A stretch of 6,355 nt of DNA from Frondihabitans sp. (lineage in GTDB: Bacteria > Actinomycetota > Actinomycetes > Actinomycetales > Microbacteriaceae). The notes beneath the pieces were generated by a model. The model made no database searches. It worked only from the letters and a program-made list of their open reading frames with translations, and was not told where the DNA came from. The stretch lies in contig JAODMX010000321.1 in NCBI GenBank assembly GCA_025464735.1, forward strand, positions 1 to 6,355. The letters run 5' to 3'. Shown in pieces: positions 1 to 4,757 of the stretch. The first letter of the stretch is position 1. Each line of letters starts with the position of its first letter. A program made the position numbers and the translations under genes.

Positions 1-3
1 GCA

Positions 4-16
4 CACAGGAACTGTG
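4..16. promoter_or_regulatory. Short inverted repeat upstream of the first gene
   Basis: CACAG-GAA-CTGTG is a perfect 5-bp inverted repeat with a 3-nt centre, ending 13 nt before the ATG at 30. It could be half of a regulator site or a small leader hairpin. The window starts too close to it to judge, and a repeat this short can easily arise by chance. Confidence 0.2.
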
Positions 17-29
17 AAAGTCAGGCGCG

Positions 30-674
30 ATGGCAGAATTTTCGGACGACCGGCTCTGGGCTCTGGCCCATGCCGAGCGCGCCGCGTTGGCGGTGGACTT
101 GGCCGGCCTCAGCGCCGAGCAGTGGCATCGCGAGAGTCTCTGTGGTCAGTGGGACGTCGAGCAGGTCGTCGCGCATCTCACCGCAGCGGCGAGCACGACT
201 CGGTGGCGGTGGCTGCTCAGCATGCTCGGCGCGCGTTTCCGGCCGGACGTGCACAACCAGCGCCGACTCGAGGAACACCTTGGCAGTATCCCGGCCGACA
301 CCCTGGACCAGTTTCGCGCCGTCATCACGAGCAGCACCGCACCGACCGCCGATACACCGGCCTACCTGGGCGAGGTCGTCGTGCACGCCCAAGACATCCG
401 CCAGCCTCTGGGGCTCCCTCGCGTTCCCAGCATCGAGGCGTTGACCGCGGTGGCGGAGTTCTATGCCCGTCGCAATTTCACCGTCGCGAGCCGGACCCAC
501 GCTGCCGGCCTCCAGCTGACGGCGGACGACGGCCCCTTCACAGCGGGTACGGGGCCGCTGGTCACTGGGCCGACTCTTGCCCTGGTGATGACGATGGCCG
601 GGCGCGTCGCCTACCTGGATGAACTGCACGGGCCCGGCGTGGCGACGCTTCGAGCGCGCATCCGGGGGGCCTGA
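30..674 (+). CDS. Mycothiol-dependent maleylpyruvate isomerase-like (DinB/MDMPI) family protein
   Basis: A 214-residue cytosolic protein of the mycothiol-dependent maleylpyruvate isomerase-like group, which has a DinB-type four-helix metal fold at the N-terminus. In characterised members a His/Glu/His triad binds zinc and mycothiol serves as the thiol cofactor. Matching residues are visible: H49 in VVAHL, then E115 and H119 in GEVVVHAQDIRQPLG, which is the family's E-x3-H-x2-D motif. The C-terminal part (about 178-212: GPTLALVMTMAGR, then LHGPGVATLRARI) resembles the family's small C-terminal domain. The length is normal. ATG 30 is the only plausible start, because an in-frame TGA lies at 15-17 and no start codon lies between; the ribosome site is weak (CAGG at 22-25). 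The substrate cannot be read from sequence, and most members are only annotated as family proteins. The family call is strong and a specific isomerase activity is not supported. Confidence 0.9.
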   Translation: MAEFSDDRLWALAHAERAALAVDLAGLSAEQWHRESLCGQWDVEQVVAHLTAAASTTRWRWLLSMLGARFRPDVHNQRRLEEHLGSIPADTLDQFRAVITSSTAPTADTPAYLGEVVVHAQDIRQPLGLPRVPSIEALTAVAEFYARRNFTVASRTHAAGLQLTADDGPFTAGTGPLVTGPTLALVMTMAGRVAYLDELHGPGVATLRARIRGA

Positions 675-716
675 GCCACCTCTCGGCAGGTCAACATGGA
701 GGGCGCGTTCACAAAT

Positions 717-772
717 GGGGCCAAATCAGCCAATCCCGTCCGTTTCGGGGTGGTTTTGGCCGATTTGGCCCC
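717..772 (-). terminator. Long hairpin between convergent genes, probable terminator
   Basis: The 17-nt arms at 717-733 and 756-772 are inverse complements except at one position (A728 opposite C761). The loop is 22 nt and can itself form a small CCG/CGG hairpin. In a plus-strand transcript the odd pair is an A-C mismatch. In a minus-strand transcript it becomes a G-U wobble, so the helix is unbroken. Read on the minus strand the hairpin begins 20 nt after the methyltransferase stop and is followed by ATTTGTG, a weak U-rich tail. No T-tract follows on the plus strand. I read it as the methyltransferase terminator, perhaps also serving the gene ending at 674. The right arm also contains TTTGGCC twice (755-761 and 764-770). 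Confidence 0.65.
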
Positions 773-791
773 GATCATGAACAGCTGACCG

Positions 792-1430
792 CTAGGCGGT
801 GCGCGTCGCCCTCACCACGACGTCCCGTAGCGCCTCGCCGCCGCCCGCCGCGCGCGCGCGAACCTCCGCCACGTCGACGCGTAAGCCCTCACCGTCGATC
901 GCGGCGACAACGTCGTCCACGTCGAACATCAGCGACAAGAAATGTGCCGGGTGGGCCCCATCGGCCACGGAGACGTCGTGCCCGACGATCAGCAGCGTGC
1001 CACCCGGTGCGACCGCCGCCGCGAGCGCCCGGAAGAGCGTGCCGCGGGCAGGCTCGGGCAGGTGCATGAACTGCGAGGACACGAGATCGAAGGATTCCGG
1101 ATCCGGAGCCCAGGCCGTCAGATCGTGCTGCTGCCAGTCGATGCGCGCGGCTGCCGACCGATCGACGGACTCGACGCGGGCGCGTGCCTTGTCGAGGGCG
1201 TTGACGGCGATGTCGATCCCGGTGACCTGCCACCCCCGCGTGGCGAGCCACAGCGCGTCGCCTCCTTCGCCGCTGCCGACGTCGAGCGCGCGGCCGGGCG
1301 TGAGCGAGGTCGCTTCGGTGACCAGCACGGGGTTCGGGTTGCCGCTCCACGCGAGGCCGGGCGCTCCGTAGCGGTCCTCCCAGTAGGTGCGGTCAAAGGG
1401 GTGCTCGTCGTGGCTCGGGTCGTTTGTCAT
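792..1430 (-). CDS. Class I SAM-dependent methyltransferase
   Basis: A 212-residue soluble Rossmann-fold methyltransferase. Motif I, the glycine-rich SAM-binding loop, is ALDVGSGEGGDALWLA at 48-63. The acidic residue that holds the ribose is D73 in GIDIAVNALDKAR, QHDLTAW (101-107) corresponds to the adenine-contacting region, and FDLVSSQFMHLP follows as motif IV/post-I. The N-terminal YWEDRYGAPGLAWSGNPN resembles small-molecule or tellurite/thiopurine-type methyltransferases, but the substrate is unknown. ATG 1430 is chosen over a longer frame reaching 1571 because a perfect AGGAGG (1445-1440) sits 9 nt upstream, the family fold starts here, and the longer frame would run into the divergent gene. 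It is divergent from the HTH-cupin regulator at 1513, which is likely to control it. Fold assignment is strong, substrate unassigned. Confidence 0.92.
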   Translation of the reverse strand: MTNDPSHDEHPFDRTYWEDRYGAPGLAWSGNPNPVLVTEATSLTPGRALDVGSGEGGDALWLATRGWQVTGIDIAVNALDKARARVESVDRSAAARIDWQQHDLTAWAPDPESFDLVSSQFMHLPEPARGTLFRALAAAVAPGGTLLIVGHDVSVADGAHPAHFLSLMFDVDDVVAAIDGEGLRVDVAEVRARAAGGGEALRDVVVRATRTA

Positions 1431-1439
1431 GGGTGGTGA

Positions 1440-1445
1440 CCTCCT
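1440..1445 (-). promoter_or_regulatory. Perfect AGGAGG ribosome binding site of the methyltransferase gene
   Basis: The minus strand reads AGGAGG here, 9 nt before ATG 1430. It is the strongest Shine-Dalgarno sequence in the window and fixes the methyltransferase start. By contrast the opposite gene at 1513 has no evident ribosome site. Confidence 0.85.
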
Positions 1446-1472
1446 GGTTCGATGTTCGGCCACCGGATCCTT

Positions 1473-1496
1473 CTTTGACAAGCGCGTTTGCCGAAG
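1473..1496. promoter_or_regulatory. 24-bp imperfect palindrome, candidate operator of the HTH-cupin regulator
   Basis: CTTTGACAAGCG followed directly by CGTTTGCCGAAG: 9 of 12 positions pair as an inverted repeat centred at 1484/1485. It lies midway in the 82-bp gap between the divergent methyltransferase and HTH-cupin genes. It overlaps a plus-strand TTGACA (1475-1480), which could be a -35 element for the regulator, and a minus-strand TTGTCA (1481-1476), which could be a -35 for the methyltransferase. XRE-type regulators bind such dyads as dimers, so autoregulation plus control of the methyltransferase is a natural inference. Symmetry and position are seen in the sequence; binding is inferred. 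Confidence 0.5.
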
Positions 1497-1512
1497 TGGC
1501 AACATAGCGGTC

Positions 1513-2118
1513 ATGGACGACACAAACGCAGCAACCGACGAGATGCTCGCCGCCGTCGGGCCGCGCCTCAAGGCCCTGCGGGTGGAGAAGGGGACGACGC
1601 TTGCGTCGCTGTCGGCTCAGACCGGCATTTCGGTCAGCACGCTGTCGCGGCTCGAATCGGGGCAGCGGCGCCCGGCGCTTGAACTGCTCCTGCCGCTGGC
1701 GCGGGTGCATGGGGTGCCACTCGACGAGTTGGTCGGGGCTCCCGAGACCGGCGATCCGCGAATCCACCTTCGGCCGGTGCGCCACGGCGATCAGACGATC
1801 CTGCCGCTGTCCCGCGGCGGTGGCGGCGGTCTCCAGGCGTTCAAGCACGTGATCCCGGCGTCGGTTCCGGAGCGCGACCCGGATCCCAGAACTCACGAGG
1901 GCTACGAGTGGCTGTATGTGCTGCGGGGGCGCCTGCGGCTCGTGCTCGGGCCGCATGACCTTGTGCTTCCGGCGGGGGAGGCAGCCGAGTTCGACACGCG
2001 CACGCCCCACTGGTTCGGTCGCGTTGGCTCAGGCGACGTGGAGTTTCTCACGCTCTTCGGCCGCCAGGGCGAGCGGATGCACGTGCGCGCGGCGCCGTCC
2101 GGGCGCTTGCGCGAGTGA
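1513..2118 (+). CDS. XRE-family HTH regulator with C-terminal cupin sensor domain
   Basis: A 201-residue transcription factor. An XRE/Cro-type helix-turn-helix lies at about 17-73 (RLKALRVEKGTTLASLSAQTG, then the recognition segment ISVSTLSRLESGQRRPALELL). It is followed by a cupin_2 beta-barrel at about 106-185, with H128 in THEGYEWLYVLRGRL and H166 in TPHWFG as possible ligand or metal contacts. Such proteins repress or activate a neighbouring gene in response to a small molecule held in the barrel. ATG 1513 is preferred over a longer frame from 1387 that would overlap the methyltransferase: the conserved HTH begins soon after, and no long family-like extension precedes it. There is no clear ribosome site, so a leaderless or short-leader transcript is possible. 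It converges with the gene ending at 2140. The likely target is the adjacent methyltransferase. Confidence 0.92.
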   Translation: MDDTNAATDEMLAAVGPRLKALRVEKGTTLASLSAQTGISVSTLSRLESGQRRPALELLLPLARVHGVPLDELVGAPETGDPRIHLRPVRHGDQTILPLSRGGGGGLQAFKHVIPASVPERDPDPRTHEGYEWLYVLRGRLRLVLGPHDLVLPAGEAAEFDTRTPHWFGRVGSGDVEFLTLFGRQGERMHVRAAPSGRLRE

Positions 2119-2124
2119 CCTGAT

Positions 2125-2149
2125 CGCGCGTGCGGTCCCTCAACGCGCG
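2125..2149. terminator. GC-rich inverted repeat between convergent genes, possible bidirectional terminator
   Basis: CGCGCGT (2125-2131) and ACGCGCG (2143-2149) pair perfectly around an 11-nt loop. The structure occupies the 21-bp gap between the stop at 2118 and the opposite gene's stop at 2140-2142 and runs into the last codons of the latter. No U-tract follows on either strand, so this is a weak terminator call; CG-rich repeats are common at this GC content. Confidence 0.3.
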
Positions 2150-2550
2150 TTAGCGATCCGGACGCTGTTGTTGCGCGGGTCGTGGGTCAGCTCGACGTAG
2201 CCGAGGTGTTCGAGGAGCGGGGGCAGATACATCCCGAAGCGTCCGCGGTAGCCCTTCCGTTGGCCGTACCAGCCGTGGATCGGGTTGTCACTGTCGCGGC
2301 CGAACGCCTCGACGGTTCCTGGGGCGGCCACCTTCTGCTCGTCCGCGGCGCCCAGCGGGACCCAATCGGCCTGGGCCGCGAGCCAGTCTCGGAGATCGTC
2401 GACGGCGCGAGCGACGTAGGTCAACTTCGTTGAGCCCACCTGGCAGATCAGCAGAGCGTCATCGCCCTCGCCGTCCAGGTACATCGAGTAGCTCGACGTT
2501 CCGGGAGCCGTCGTCAAGAGCCAGGGCTCGTCCTTCGTGCCTGCGGTCAT
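2140..2550 (-). CDS. Conserved small protein of unknown function
   Basis: A 136-residue soluble protein with no signal peptide or membrane segment. It has an ordered, globular composition and recognisable blocks: MTAGTKDEPWLLTTAPGTSS at the start, CQVGSTKLTY (about 40-49), WVPLGAADEQK (about 67-77), then HGWYGQRKGYRGRFGMYLPP (about 96-115) and LTHDPRNNSVRI near the end. I recognise this pattern as a family seen in actinobacteria and annotated only as a domain of unknown function (possibly DUF6855, not certain). No catalytic motif is evident; the aromatic and basic WYGQRKGYRGRFG block is the best candidate binding surface. ATG 2550 is chosen because the family begins there; GTG 2565 is an alternative, and neither has a good ribosome site. 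It lies 26 bp behind the GNAT acetyltransferase on the same strand, so co-transcription is likely. Confidence 0.82.
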   Translation of the reverse strand: MTAGTKDEPWLLTTAPGTSSYSMYLDGEGDDALLICQVGSTKLTYVARAVDDLRDWLAAQADWVPLGAADEQKVAAPGTVEAFGRDSDNPIHGWYGQRKGYRGRFGMYLPPLLEHLGYVELTHDPRNNSVRIANAR

Positions 2551-2576
2551 GTCGACAGCATGCACCCATCCGCCGA

Positions 2577-3059
2577 CTAGCGGCGAACCATTCGGATCTC
2601 GGGGATGCCGTCGTCTTTCGCAGCACCATCGGGAACGAAGCCGTGCTTTCGGTAGAACGCTTGAGCACGGGGATTCGGATCCGCCACCCACAGGGACGCC
2701 TCGCTCGTCGTGACGACGCTCTCGAGAAGGCGCGCGCCGGCACCCGAGCCGTGCGCGTCGGCCAGGAGGTAGAGAACGTAGAGCTCCGTTGGCCAGGTCG
2801 CATCGGAGTCACGTGGCGGTCCGGACGACGCGATGCCGACGATGTGGCCCCCTTGAACCGCGACGGCCGCTCGTTCGGTTGCGTCGTCGGCGGCCAGCGT
2901 GGAACTCCAGAATCGCTCTCGCCGAGCAACGGACGCGGGACGATCGAGAATGCTGTCGGCAACGAGGCCGCGGTACGTCTCTCGCCAGGACTGGACATGG
3001 ACGGCTGCCATGCCGGCTGCATCGGTCGCGACCGCGGGCCGCACGAGGATTTCGACCAT
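2577..3059 (-). CDS. GNAT-family N-acetyltransferase
   Basis: A 160-residue acetyl-CoA-dependent acetyltransferase. The N-terminal segment (about 2-42: EILVRPAVATDAAGMAAVHV, then SWRETYRGLVADSILD) is typical of the GNAT subgroup carrying an HVxSWxxTYRGL signature. Motif A, the acetyl-CoA pyrophosphate loop, is at 97-112 (YLLADAHGSGAGARLL, with H-G-S-G-A-G in place of the usual R-G-x-G-x-G). Motif B is at 129-142 (NPRAQAFYRKHGFV). The length is typical for a single-domain GNAT. The substrate cannot be predicted; small molecules, antibiotics or peptide N-termini are all possible. ATG 3059 is chosen over an in-frame extension to 3176, because the fold starts at residue 2 and the extension reads like non-coding sequence. 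The ribosome site is poor. It probably heads a two-gene unit with the unknown protein downstream. Confidence 0.9.
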   Translation of the reverse strand: MVEILVRPAVATDAAGMAAVHVQSWRETYRGLVADSILDRPASVARRERFWSSTLAADDATERAAVAVQGGHIVGIASSGPPRDSDATWPTELYVLYLLADAHGSGAGARLLESVVTTSEASLWVADPNPRAQAFYRKHGFVPDGAAKDDGIPEIRMVRR

Positions 3060-3137
3060 CCAGAGAGCGTAGCCGGGGTGGCGAGCGTGGTGACGGATCG
3101 CCGCCCGGTCGACGGATGCCTGTTTGAGACCGTGTTT

Positions 3138-3167
3138 ATTTTCGGAGGCGTTTGACTCTGGAGTCAA
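3138..3167 (-). promoter_or_regulatory. Candidate promoter of the acetyltransferase unit
   Basis: On the minus strand TTGACT (3167-3162) is followed after 18 nt by GAAAAT (3143-3138). This gives plausible -35 and -10 elements about 80 nt upstream of the ATG at 3059. The patch TTTATTTTC on the plus strand is among the few AT-rich spots in the window. The -35 element lies inside a palindrome (3149-3170). Confidence 0.4.
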
Positions 3168-3170
3168 GCG
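3149..3170. promoter_or_regulatory. Perfect TTGACTC/GAGTCAA palindrome, candidate operator
   Basis: TTGACTC (3152-3158), TG, GAGTCAA (3161-3167) is a perfect 7-bp dyad. Beyond it lie a T/G position and a further CG/CG match, so the dyad spans 3149-3170. It overlaps the candidate -35 of the acetyltransferase promoter, which suits a repressor site. As RNA it would form a hairpin with a CTGG tetraloop, but no U-tract follows on either strand, so I favour an operator over a terminator. Confidence 0.45.
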
Positions 3171-3244
3171 GCCCACGAGGAAAAGCGCTCCTCAATTGCC
3201 CGCCTCGCTGCGCCGATGTCGTGCAGACGTGGTGCTGAGTGCAG

Positions 3245-3256
3245 GGCGGGCCCGCC
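3245..3256 (-). terminator. GC-rich palindrome after the HicB-like gene, weak terminator candidate
   Basis: GGCGGGCCCGCC is a perfect 12-bp palindrome starting 17 nt beyond the stop codon of the HicB-like gene, next to another perfect palindrome CGCCGCGGCG (3256-3265). It has no spacer loop and no U-tract. At this base composition such repeats arise easily, so the call is weak. Confidence 0.25.
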
Positions 3257-3273
3257 GCCGCGGCGAGGTCTCG

Positions 3274-3687
3274 TTACGCGTCGTCCGCGGACGTGCGGGG
3301 TCGCGGCGATCCCTTGAGGAGCCGGCGCACCCGCTGGACGGGCAAGCCCACGATCTCGCCGAGGTCGCGTCGGGTCACGCCGGCTTCGTCGAGCTGCCGG
3401 GCGGCCTTGCCGAGCGCGGCCCACTCGTCATCGAGAGCGTCGTCGGCCTTCTGGTGGAAGGCTTCGGCTTTCTCCAACTGCTCGGCGACATCTCCGGGGA
3501 ATTCGACGAACAGCGTCACGTCGATGTCTTCGGGGTCGACCCCCTCGAAATCGGCGACGAACTCGCGCGCAACCGACTCGGCCTCACCGAGCCAGCGGGC
3601 CTCGGCGATGCCCTCGATCGGGGCGATGTCGAGTCGCCAGAGGGAGCCGTCTCGGCTTGCGGTCACGTCGTACGTCATCTTGGCCAT
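3274..3687 (-). CDS. HicB-like protein with C-terminal helix-turn-helix, orphan antitoxin-like
   Basis: A 137-residue soluble acidic protein. Residues 4-62 (TYDVTASRDGSLWRLDIAPI, then EARWLGEAESVAREFVADFE) match the HicB-type pattern: a beta-strand carrying D-G, a further strand, and a helix with xLxEAExxAREFVA. A charged helical stretch follows at about 65-98 (AEQLEKAEAFHQKADDALDD). A helix-turn-helix lies at about 99-126 (LDEAGVTRRDLGEIVGLPVQ, then RVRRLLKG). This HicB-plus-HTH layout recurs in actinobacteria, where it is annotated as a HicB-family antitoxin or DNA-binding protein. No HicA-like toxin lies on either side. Start ATG 3687 or ATG 3678: GAGG (3694-3691) is 3 nt from the first and 12 nt from the second, so the choice is open. 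It may autoregulate through the HTH. Confidence 0.82.
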   Translation of the reverse strand: MAKMTYDVTASRDGSLWRLDIAPIEGIAEARWLGEAESVAREFVADFEGVDPEDIDVTLFVEFPGDVAEQLEKAEAFHQKADDALDDEWAALGKAARQLDEAGVTRRDLGEIVGLPVQRVRRLLKGSPRPRTSADDA

Positions 3688-3766
3688 GGTCCTCGAAGCG
3701 TACTTGCTGCGCGGCGCGGTCGCTTGCCGACGAGCGAACGTCCGGCCTCTGGGCCGCGAACTTCGG

Positions 3767-3772
3767 TATCGT
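3767..3772 (+). promoter_or_regulatory. Possible -10 element for a leaderless cytochrome b transcript
   Basis: TATCGT fits the actinobacterial -10 pattern TANNNT and ends 6 nt before the GTG at 3779, so transcription would start at or next to the start codon. No convincing -35 lies at the usual spacing, and there is no useful ribosome site before the GTG. Leaderless GTG and ATG starts of this kind are common in actinobacteria. Confidence 0.45.
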
Positions 3773-3778
3773 CGTCGG

Positions 3779-4711
3779 GTGCTCTTCCGCAGCCGGTTCC
3801 GGATCCTGATCTGGTTGATTCCCGCGATCCTGATCGCCCTCGCCGTCGTGGTGCTTGCGGCTCGCGGCATTCGCGACAGCCAGGCCGGCCACGATTTCCT
3901 CGTCACCTACCCCGGCCGCTCCGCTCTGCCGTCGTTCGCTCCGCTCGGATTCCCGGCGTGGCTCGCCTGGCAGCACGGGCTGAACGCTTTTCTCATGCTG
4001 TTCGTCCTCCGCACCGGTTGGCAGGTGCGCACCACCAAACGTCCCGACACGTTCTGGATCCGCACCAACACCGGTCCGCTCAAGACGAAGGGCGCGCCGG
4101 TGCGGATCACCCTCGCGGTGTGGTTCCACATCGCCATCGACGTGGTCTGGACTCTCAACGGAGTGGTCTTCTACATCCTGTTGTTCACGACGCGACAGTG
4201 GACGCGGATGGTGCCGACCCACTGGGACATCTTCCCGAACGCGCTCTCGGCGATCCTGCAGTACGCGTCGCTCGACTGGCCGATGGAGAACGGCTGGTCG
4301 AACTACAACTCGGTGCAGACACTGACCTACTTCGGCATCGTGTTCCTGGCGGCACCGGTCGCGCTGTTCACCGGGATCCGGATGGCTCCGGGATTCGCCG
4401 TCCGCTTCCGAAAGCTCGACCGGATTTTTCCACTCGCACGGACGCGTCAGGTGCATTTCGTCACGATGGTGGTCTTCGCGGTCTTCATCGTGATCCACGT
4501 CACCCTGGTGCTGGCCACGGGCGCGCTCAACAACCTCAATCACATGTACGCGACGAACAACGGCACGGGCTGGGGCGGATTCGCGGTCTTCGCGGCGTCG
4601 TTGGTCGTGATGGCGATCGCGTGGACCGCAGCGAAGCCCGGGGTGCTGCGCGCCATCGCCGGCACCATGGGCGAGGTCAAACAGAGGCCGCGGCGTCGCA
4701 CCGAGGTGTAA
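3779..4711 (+). CDS. Cytochrome b561-like (cytochrome b/b6 domain) membrane protein
   Basis: A 310-residue integral membrane protein of the bacterial di-heme cytochrome b class, similar to membrane anchors of molybdopterin oxidoreductases and Ni-hydrogenases. Hydrophobic segments lie at about 8-28, 64-80, 112-136, 182-203, 226-249 and 266-287. The histidines placed in or at the ends of helices, H66 (WQHGLNAF), H117 (WFHIAIDV), H226 (QVHFVTMV) and H240 (VIHVTLVL), can supply axial ligands for two b hemes. The protein would pass electrons between quinones and a partner enzyme. The start is GTG 3779: codons before it are arginine-rich non-coding sequence antisense to the HicB-like gene, and the first helix begins at residue 8. 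The basic C-terminus (KQRPRRRTEV) probably lies in the cytoplasm. No molybdopterin or hydrogenase subunit is adjacent, so the partner is unknown. Confidence 0.87.
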   Translation: MLFRSRFRILIWLIPAILIALAVVVLAARGIRDSQAGHDFLVTYPGRSALPSFAPLGFPAWLAWQHGLNAFLMLFVLRTGWQVRTTKRPDTFWIRTNTGPLKTKGAPVRITLAVWFHIAIDVVWTLNGVVFYILLFTTRQWTRMVPTHWDIFPNALSAILQYASLDWPMENGWSNYNSVQTLTYFGIVFLAAPVALFTGIRMAPGFAVRFRKLDRIFPLARTRQVHFVTMVVFAVFIVIHVTLVLATGALNNLNHMYATNNGTGWGGFAVFAASLVVMAIAWTAAKPGVLRAIAGTMGEVKQRPRRRTEV

Positions 4712-4718
4712 TATGTTA

Positions 4719-4740
4719 GCGAGCGGGCTTCGTTGCTCGC
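4719..4740 (+). promoter_or_regulatory. Hairpin in the leader between the cytochrome b and BCCT genes
   Basis: GCGAGC (4719-4724) pairs with GCTCGC (4735-4740) around a 10-nt loop, and two G-T pairs could extend the stem inward. It lies just upstream of the AAGGGG ribosome site (4742-4747) of the transporter gene. No U-tract follows, so it may be an attenuating or RNA-stabilising structure rather than a terminator. Just before it, TAATAT (4709-4714) overlaps the cytochrome stop codon and resembles a -10 element, though no -35 is evident, so the transporter may have its own promoter. Confidence 0.35.
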
Positions 4741-4757
4741 GAAGGGGCAGATGACGC

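Larger units (their letters stand above)
3060..3273. other. 214-bp intergenic region, no supported gene
   Basis: This region lies between the HicB-like gene (stop at 3274) and the acetyltransferase gene (start 3059), both on the minus strand. It holds the promoter candidate and palindrome described separately, a GC-rich palindrome GGCGGGCCCGCC (3245-3256), and a short GAGGA/TCCTC inverted repeat (3177-3181 and 3189-3193). All frames read as arginine/serine-rich non-coding sequence. The best of them, a minus-strand frame ending at 3164, has only a short protein-like tail. Confidence 0.6.

Noticed and set aside
2..11. CACACAGGAA resembling the lacZ ribosome site found in cloning vectors
   Set aside because: The match is only about ten bases and the following sequence differs; it is best explained by chance.
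30..622. Overlapping arginine-rich frames on both strands of the first gene
   Set aside because: They are shadows of the mycothiol-dependent family gene, which holds the only recognisable motifs in this stretch.
1431..1571. Longer starts for the methyltransferase (to 1571) and the HTH-cupin gene (from 1387)
   Set aside because: The two extensions would overlap each other and the shared control region. The perfect AGGAGG before ATG 1430 and the domain boundaries support the shorter forms.
3149..3170. tRNA-like anticodon stem-loop around CTCTGGAG
   Set aside because: The dyad is symmetric about two bases, so it cannot give a 7-nt anticodon loop, and no D-arm, T-arm or acceptor stem can be found around it.
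3734..3761. GCGAAC repeated 22 bp apart (3734-3739 and 3756-3761) with a CGGCC/GGCCG repeat between them
   Set aside because: Six-base repeats are expected by chance in GC-rich DNA, and nothing else marks this as a regulator site.
3239..3778. Upstream extension of the cytochrome b gene to an ATG near 3239
   Set aside because: The extra 180 codons are serine/arginine-rich, antisense to the HicB-like gene, and precede the first membrane helix. GTG 3779 has better support.
3124..4719. A 531-codon plus-strand open frame
   Set aside because: It runs antisense to the HicB-like gene and then out of frame through the cytochrome gene. Its translation is arginine- and proline-rich low-complexity sequence without a domain, while the overlapped genes have clear family signatures.
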